64,000 bases of DNA from Mesorhizobium loti. Its GTDB lineage: Bacteria; Pseudomonadota; Alphaproteobacteria; Rhizobiales; Rhizobiaceae. Where the stretch lies: positions 3,791,001-3,855,000 of the forward strand of contig AP017605.1 of NCBI GenBank assembly GCA_002356515.1. Direction: 5' to 3'. The notes below the pieces were generated by a model, which ran no database searches, had not been told where the DNA came from, and was given only the letters and a program-made list of their open reading frames with translations. Of the stretch, positions 60,390 through 64,000 are shown in pieces; the stretch's first letter is position 1; every line of letters starts with the position of its first letter. The position numbers and the translations under genes are program-made.

Positions 60390-61028
60390 TCAGATTTCGA
60401 CCAGATGGTCGTCTAGCTCGTTGGTGTCGCCCGAGGTGACCGGGAAATGCTCGGCCAGCACCGCCCCCACCTGCTCGATCGCCTTGACGAAACCATCGGC
60501 AAGCCGGTCGTCGCCGGCGTGCGCCGTGAGGTCACGCACCACGCCATCCCAGACATGCTGGCCGACCTTGGCGTCGATGCCGGAATCGGCGACCACCTCG
60601 GCATAGCGTTCGACGATCGAGACGAAGACCAGCACGCCGGTGCGCGCCGTCGTGCGGTGGACGTTGCGGGCGAGGAACTGCTTGACCGCGTTGGCGTGCG
60701 CCGCCTGATAGCGCAGCCGCCGTGGCACCATGTGGATGCGCAGGCCGGGAACCGCCCACAACAGGACCAGCACGCAGGCCAGCGCCAGCAATTGGGCGAT
60801 GACGAAATGCGGCAGGCGGATGGTGAGCCACCAGGCTTCCAGCCCATGGGCGACGGCGAGGCTGACGACCAGCATGCCCAGCGTCGCCATCAAGGCGGCG
60901 GGGGCGAAATAACCGTCGCTGGCGTGCGCGACGACGCAGTAGATCTCGCCGTCGGTTTTGGTTTCCGCGGCGCGGATCGCATCGGCGATGCGTTCGTGAT
61001 CTTCGGGACTGATCGGTCGTGTTGCCAT
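60390..61028 (-). CDS. TPM-domain membrane protein
   Basis: A 212-residue protein with a TPM domain split around two hydrophobic segments: an N-terminal ISPEDHERIADAIRAAETKTDGEIYCVV, then membrane helices near 45-90, then ARTGVLVFVSIVERYAEVVAD. The ATG at 61028 is chosen by family; four bases separate it from the stop of the preceding gene, so the two are translationally linked. It ends the lemA-TPM cluster. Confidence 0.8.
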   Translation of the reverse strand: MATRPISPEDHERIADAIRAAETKTDGEIYCVVAHASDGYFAPAALMATLGMLVVSLAVAHGLEAWWLTIRLPHFVIAQLLALACVLVLLWAVPGLRIHMVPRRLRYQAAHANAVKQFLARNVHRTTARTGVLVFVSIVERYAEVVADSGIDAKVGQHVWDGVVRDLTAHAGDDRLADGFVKAIEQVGAVLAEHFPVTSGDTNELDDHLVEI

Positions 61029-61032
61029 TGTC

Positions 61033-61929
61033 TCACCAGCTTCCTGAAGAACCACCACCACCGGACGAACCGCCGCCGCCCGAGAAACCGCCGCCGCTGC
61101 TGCTCGACCCGGACGACCAGCTGCTGCCGGAACTCCCCGAAGACCAGCCGCTGCTTGACGACCCCGATGTCCAGCCGCGGGAACCCGACGACGATCCGCT
61201 TGGCCCCCGGCCGTAGCGAAACGTCATGCCCAGCCATTTGTATACGCCCGGTGACAGTTTTGTGCCGAACATCGGCGGCAGGAACGCCATCGCCAGGCCA
61301 CCGAAGAACATCGTCGCCCACAGGATCAGGAAGATCACGACAATCGGGTCCACTGGGTTGCTGTTGTCGGCGGGATTGCGCTTGCCGCGCGCTTCGAGCT
61401 CCTCCGGATTGCCGTCCAGCACCATCACCATATCGTCGACGGCCTTGGAGATGCCGCCGGAGAAATCGCCTGCGCGGAACGCCGGCACCATGTCGTTTTC
61501 GATGATCAGCTTGGTGTGCAGGTCGGTCAGCGTGCCTTCCAGCCCATAGCCGACCTCGATGCGCATCTTGCGGTCGTTCTTGGCCACCAGCAAAAGCACG
61601 CCGTTGTTCTCACCCGCCTGGCCGAGCTTCCAGAAGCGGAACAGCCGGTTGGCGTAGGGCTCGATCTCCTCGCCGTCGAGGCTGGGGATCGTCGCGACGA
61701 CGATCTGGTCGGCGCCCTTTTTCTCGAAATCCGCGAGTTTTTGCGTCAGCGCAGCCTTGGTCCCGGCATCGATGATGCCGGCATTGTCGACGACACGGCC
61801 GGTCAGTGCCGGCAACTCGGCGGCGAAAACCGCGAAGCAGGACAAAAGCAGCGCCAGCGCCGACAGGAGTGCTTGGATCGCCGGGTTAAAATGGCCGGGC
61901 CTCGAAGGGTTGATGGTGCGTGTCGTCAT
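61033..61929 (-). CDS. YgcG-like TPM-domain protein, second paralogue
   Basis: A 298-residue protein with a signal peptide, the TPM domain (ELPALTGRVVDNAGIIDAGT ... DMVPAFRAGDFSGGI), one membrane helix and a C-terminal tail of about 75 residues rich in Gly and Ser, ending SSGSW. It is a close tandem copy of the gene at 61934-62908, with most residues shared. The tail is low complexity and surface-exposed. Start at the ATG at 61929, four bases after the previous stop. Confidence 0.85.
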   Translation of the reverse strand: MTTRTINPSRPGHFNPAIQALLSALALLLSCFAVFAAELPALTGRVVDNAGIIDAGTKAALTQKLADFEKKGADQIVVATIPSLDGEEIEPYANRLFRFWKLGQAGENNGVLLLVAKNDRKMRIEVGYGLEGTLTDLHTKLIIENDMVPAFRAGDFSGGISKAVDDMVMVLDGNPEELEARGKRNPADNSNPVDPIVVIFLILWATMFFGGLAMAFLPPMFGTKLSPGVYKWLGMTFRYGRGPSGSSSGSRGWTSGSSSSGWSSGSSGSSWSSGSSSSGGGFSGGGGSSGGGGSSGSW

Positions 61930-61933
61930 GCTG

Positions 61934-62908
61934 TCACCAGCTTCCCGAGGAGCCGCCACCGCCGGACGAACCGCCGCCGCCAGAAAAGCCACCACCGCCG
62001 CCACCTGAAGACCAGCCACCGCCGGAACTGCCCGAGGACCAGCCGCCACTAGAGGAGCGCCGGCCAGGCTCGAAGGTCATGCCGAGCCAGCGATAGCGCC
62101 CTGGGCCGAGCTTCTGGCCGAAGATCGGCGGCAGGATGGAGGCCGCGATGCCGCCGAAGAAGATGACCGCCCAGATGCCGATGAACACAGCGAAGAACAG
62201 ATTGTCGGTGTTGATGGGCGGCTGCTGGTTGCGTTCGCCGCGCGCCACCAGCTCCTCCGGATTGCCTTCCAGCACCATGATCATGTCGTCGACCGCTTTG
62301 CTGATACCGCCGGAGAAGTCGCCGGCGCGGAAGGCCGGCACCATGTCGTTCTCGATGATCAGCTTGGTGTGCAGGTCTGTCAGCGTGCCTTCCAGCCCGT
62401 AGCCGACCTCGATGCGCATCTTGCGATCGTTCGGCGCGACCAGCAGGAGCACGCCGTTGTTCTCCTTGGCCTGGCCGAGTTTCCAGAAGCGGAACAGCCG
62501 GTTGGCGTAGGGTTCGATCTCCTCGCCGCCGAGGCTGGGGATGGTCGCGACGACGATCTGGTCGGAACCCTTGGTCTCAAAGGCGGCAAGCTTTTGCGTC
62601 AGCGCCGCCCTGGTCCCGGCATCGATGATGCCGGCATTGTCGACGACACGGCCGGTGAGGGCGGGAAGGTCGGCGGCGATGGCGGCTAGGGGGAGGAAAA
62701 GGAGGCTGGCAAGAAGGCCAAGAAGGGTGAGGTAAGCGCGAGGCCCCCCTCTCTGTCCTACCGGACATCTCCCCCTCAAGGGGGGAGATTGGACGTCACG
62801 CCGGCCTTCGCCAATCACCGACGCAGAAGGATGAGCGACGCGTTCGAAACTGCCAATCTCCCCCCTTGAGGGGGAGATGTCCGGCAGGACAGAGGGGGGT
62901 GTTTGCAC
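61934..62908 (-). CDS. YgcG-like TPM-domain protein, first paralogue, 5' end inside a repeat
   Basis: The conserved part runs from a signal-like segment (YLTLLGLLASLLFLPLAAIAA) through a TPM domain to a Gly/Ser-rich tail ending SSGSW, as in its neighbour. No in-frame ATG precedes the signal-like segment. The only in-frame initiation codons are GTG (62908 and one mid-element) and TTG, and they lie in or beside a 156-bp palindromic element, whose translation (PPSVLPDISPSRGEI) is repeat sequence, not TPM protein. The true start is uncertain; expression may be weak, start at TTG, or depend on a lost codon. Confidence 0.7.
   Translation of the reverse strand: MQTPPSVLPDISPSRGEIGSFERVAHPSASVIGEGRRDVQSPPLRGRCPVGQRGGPRAYLTLLGLLASLLFLPLAAIAADLPALTGRVVDNAGIIDAGTRAALTQKLAAFETKGSDQIVVATIPSLGGEEIEPYANRLFRFWKLGQAKENNGVLLLVAPNDRKMRIEVGYGLEGTLTDLHTKLIIENDMVPAFRAGDFSGGISKAVDDMIMVLEGNPEELVARGERNQQPPINTDNLFFAVFIGIWAVIFFGGIAASILPPIFGQKLGPGRYRWLGMTFEPGRRSSSGGWSSGSSGGGWSSGGGGGGFSGGGGSSGGGGSSGSW
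62744..62899. repeat. Palindromic element with arms of about 47 bases
   Basis: CCCCCCTCTCTGTCCTACCG (62744 on) is almost exactly complementary to the right arm ending GGACAGAGGGGGG at 62899, and the arms continue through GACATCTCCCCCTC and GGGGAGATTGG. A 60-base loop separates them. It lies across the 5' end of the TPM gene and 58 bases after the lemA stop. Confidence 0.85.
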
Positions 62909-62957
62909 GCCAGCGGTCCGTCTTGTGGCAAAGAGACACTCAGCCGATTTCGCGAAA

Positions 62958-63596
62958 TTACCCGCCCTGCTTCGTGCCGAAATCGACCTTCGGCGGCTGC
63001 ATCTTGTCTTCGTCGACGGTGAAATTGGCGAAGGGTTCGTTGCTGCGGAACCAGAAGGTCGCCCACAGCACGGACGGGAAGGTCTTCAGCGTCAGATTAT
63101 AATCCCTGACAGCCTGGATGTAGTCGCGCCGCGCCACCGCGATGCGGTTCTCGGTGCCCTCGAGCTGGGCCTGCAGCGCGAGAAAGTTCTGGTTGGCCTT
63201 GAGGTCGGGGTAGGCCTCCGATACCGCGATCAGCCGCGACAGCGCGCTGGTCAGCCCGGCCTGGGCATCCTGGAACTTCTTGAGGGCTTCGGGATCCTTC
63301 AGCGTTTCCGGCGTCACCGTGATCTGCGTCGCCTTGGCGCGCGCCTCGACCACCGCGTCGAGCGTGTCCTTTTCATGCGAGGCATAGCCTTTGACCGTCT
63401 CGACCAGATTGGGGATGAGGTCGGCGCGGCGCTGATACTGGTTCAGCACCTCGCTCCAGGCCGCCTTGGCGTTTTCCTCCGCCGTCGGGATCGTGTTGTA
63501 GCCGCAGCCGGCAAGCAACGGCAGCACGATTGCCATCATCAGGAAGGCGGGCAGCGTGCGGAATGTCGATGGTCGAGCAAGGCGCTGGGCAGGCAT
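62958..63596 (-). CDS. lemA: LemA-family lipoprotein
   Basis: A 212-residue protein with a signal peptide and lipobox LLAGC, then a coiled helical LemA fold: [44 protein letters not shown] and [30 protein letters not shown]-like segments. The ATG at 63596 gives the lipobox at the right place. lemA next to YgcG/TPM genes is a common envelope-associated pairing of unknown function. It is the first gene of a four-gene cluster. Confidence 0.9.
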   Translation of the reverse strand: [212 protein letters not shown]

Positions 63597-63760
63597 GATG
63601 GGATCCCTCGGTAGAAGTTGCATGCGAAGCATTACCACAATCAGCGCGCAAGAAAACGGCCACGGGCGGCGACCGCCGGCCCGGAACGCCCCGCGCCGCG
63701 CAAGGCCCTGTGATTGGCCGCACGAACGCGATAAGGTCCGGTCAAAACGGGACATCATCC

Positions 63761-64000
63761 ATGGCAGGGCGCCAGGACAGCGACAGGGAATCACGCCGCA
63801 TCCTCGAGCGCGTCGCGCAAGAGACCGATCCGGCCGGCACCTCCTTCGTGGCGCGGACGACGAAAGGCGTGCGCGACCATGTTGGCGCGGCCGACGCCGA
63901 CCGTACCGACCCGATCGAAGTCTGGGGCACGCGCATTGGCAGGATACTCGGCCTGCTTCTGGCGCTGGGCCTGATGGTCTGGCTTGTGCTTTTCCTCACC
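63761..64000 (+). CDS. Small membrane protein, N-terminal fragment
   Basis: A plus-strand frame from the ATG at 63761 runs off the right edge with 80 codons. It encodes a charged N terminus (MAGRQDSDRESRRILERVAQ) and a hydrophobic segment (IGRILGLLLALGLMVWLVLF) starting near residue 59. It is divergent from lemA. It resembles short conserved hypothetical membrane proteins, but I cannot name a family. Confidence 0.6.
   Translation, partial: MAGRQDSDRESRRILERVAQETDPAGTSFVARTTKGVRDHVGAADADRTDPIEVWGTRIGRILGLLLALGLMVWLVLFLT

Overview
The window is chromosomal DNA from a high-GC alphaproteobacterium of the rhizobial order, most like Mesorhizobium. This rests on recognition of gene content and order: an atpHAGDC cluster without F0 genes, leuS-lptE, usg, a 180-kDa-class NAD-glutamate dehydrogenase, a DUF1674/SDHAF4 protein, an rsmB-heparinase-purH run, and many intergenic palindromic mosaic repeats. 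No search was run. I saw no rRNA, tRNA, CRISPR array, transposase or phage gene. Both ends cut genes: atpC on the left and a small membrane protein on the right.

Layout. 1-5.5 kb: F1 ATP synthase on the minus strand (atpH, A, G, D, C), then a small membrane protein. 5.9-8.9 kb: an isolated gene for a secreted c-type cytochrome with six CXXCH motifs. 8.9-19.4 kb: housekeeping genes (Asp/Glu racemase, priA, a fructose-6-phosphate aldolase/transaldolase, an FtsK translocase lacking a membrane domain, lptE, leuS, a YggS-type PLP protein). 19.5-25.6 kb: an accessory stretch with a solitary Phd-type antitoxin, two aldo/keto reductases, a YpfJ-type metallopeptidase homologue that has lost its HEXXH histidines, and a LysR gene divergent from an MFS-reductase pair. 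25.7-31.3 kb: usg, acs-MOSC, a sugar isomerase-like protein and cfa. 31.4-31.7 kb: a compact unit with a promoter-like site, an unusually long Shine-Dalgarno, a 23-codon ORF and a terminator. 31.7-41.6 kb: a TadG-like vWA protein, transglutaminase, HAD phosphatase, SDHAF4, htpX-rsmB, heparinase-like protein and purH. 41.7-49.9 kb: a UMF1-type transporter, the large glutamate dehydrogenase, an AhpD-like protein, a YCII-like protein and a LysE exporter. 50-56 kb: a secreted phosphoesterase, a DUF1062 protein, typA, a small secreted protein and phoD. 56.3-60.1 kb: a TetR/MFS pair with two clear operators, a secreted hypothetical, ppa and a GNAT protein. 60.4-63.6 kb: lemA followed by three TPM-domain genes.

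The most striking non-coding signal is a set of palindromic elements that sit exactly at gene 3' ends. One family of about 145-165 bp occurs four times (two full copies, one half copy, one copy with different outer arms), and each copy touches or supplies the stop codon of a minus-strand gene. A GC-rich family occurs twice as direct repeats around one transporter. A third type, with arms of about 47 bp, overlaps the 5' end of a TPM gene and appears to have replaced its native start. The other candidates for something new are the 23-codon unit near 31.5 kb and the orphan hexahaem cytochrome.
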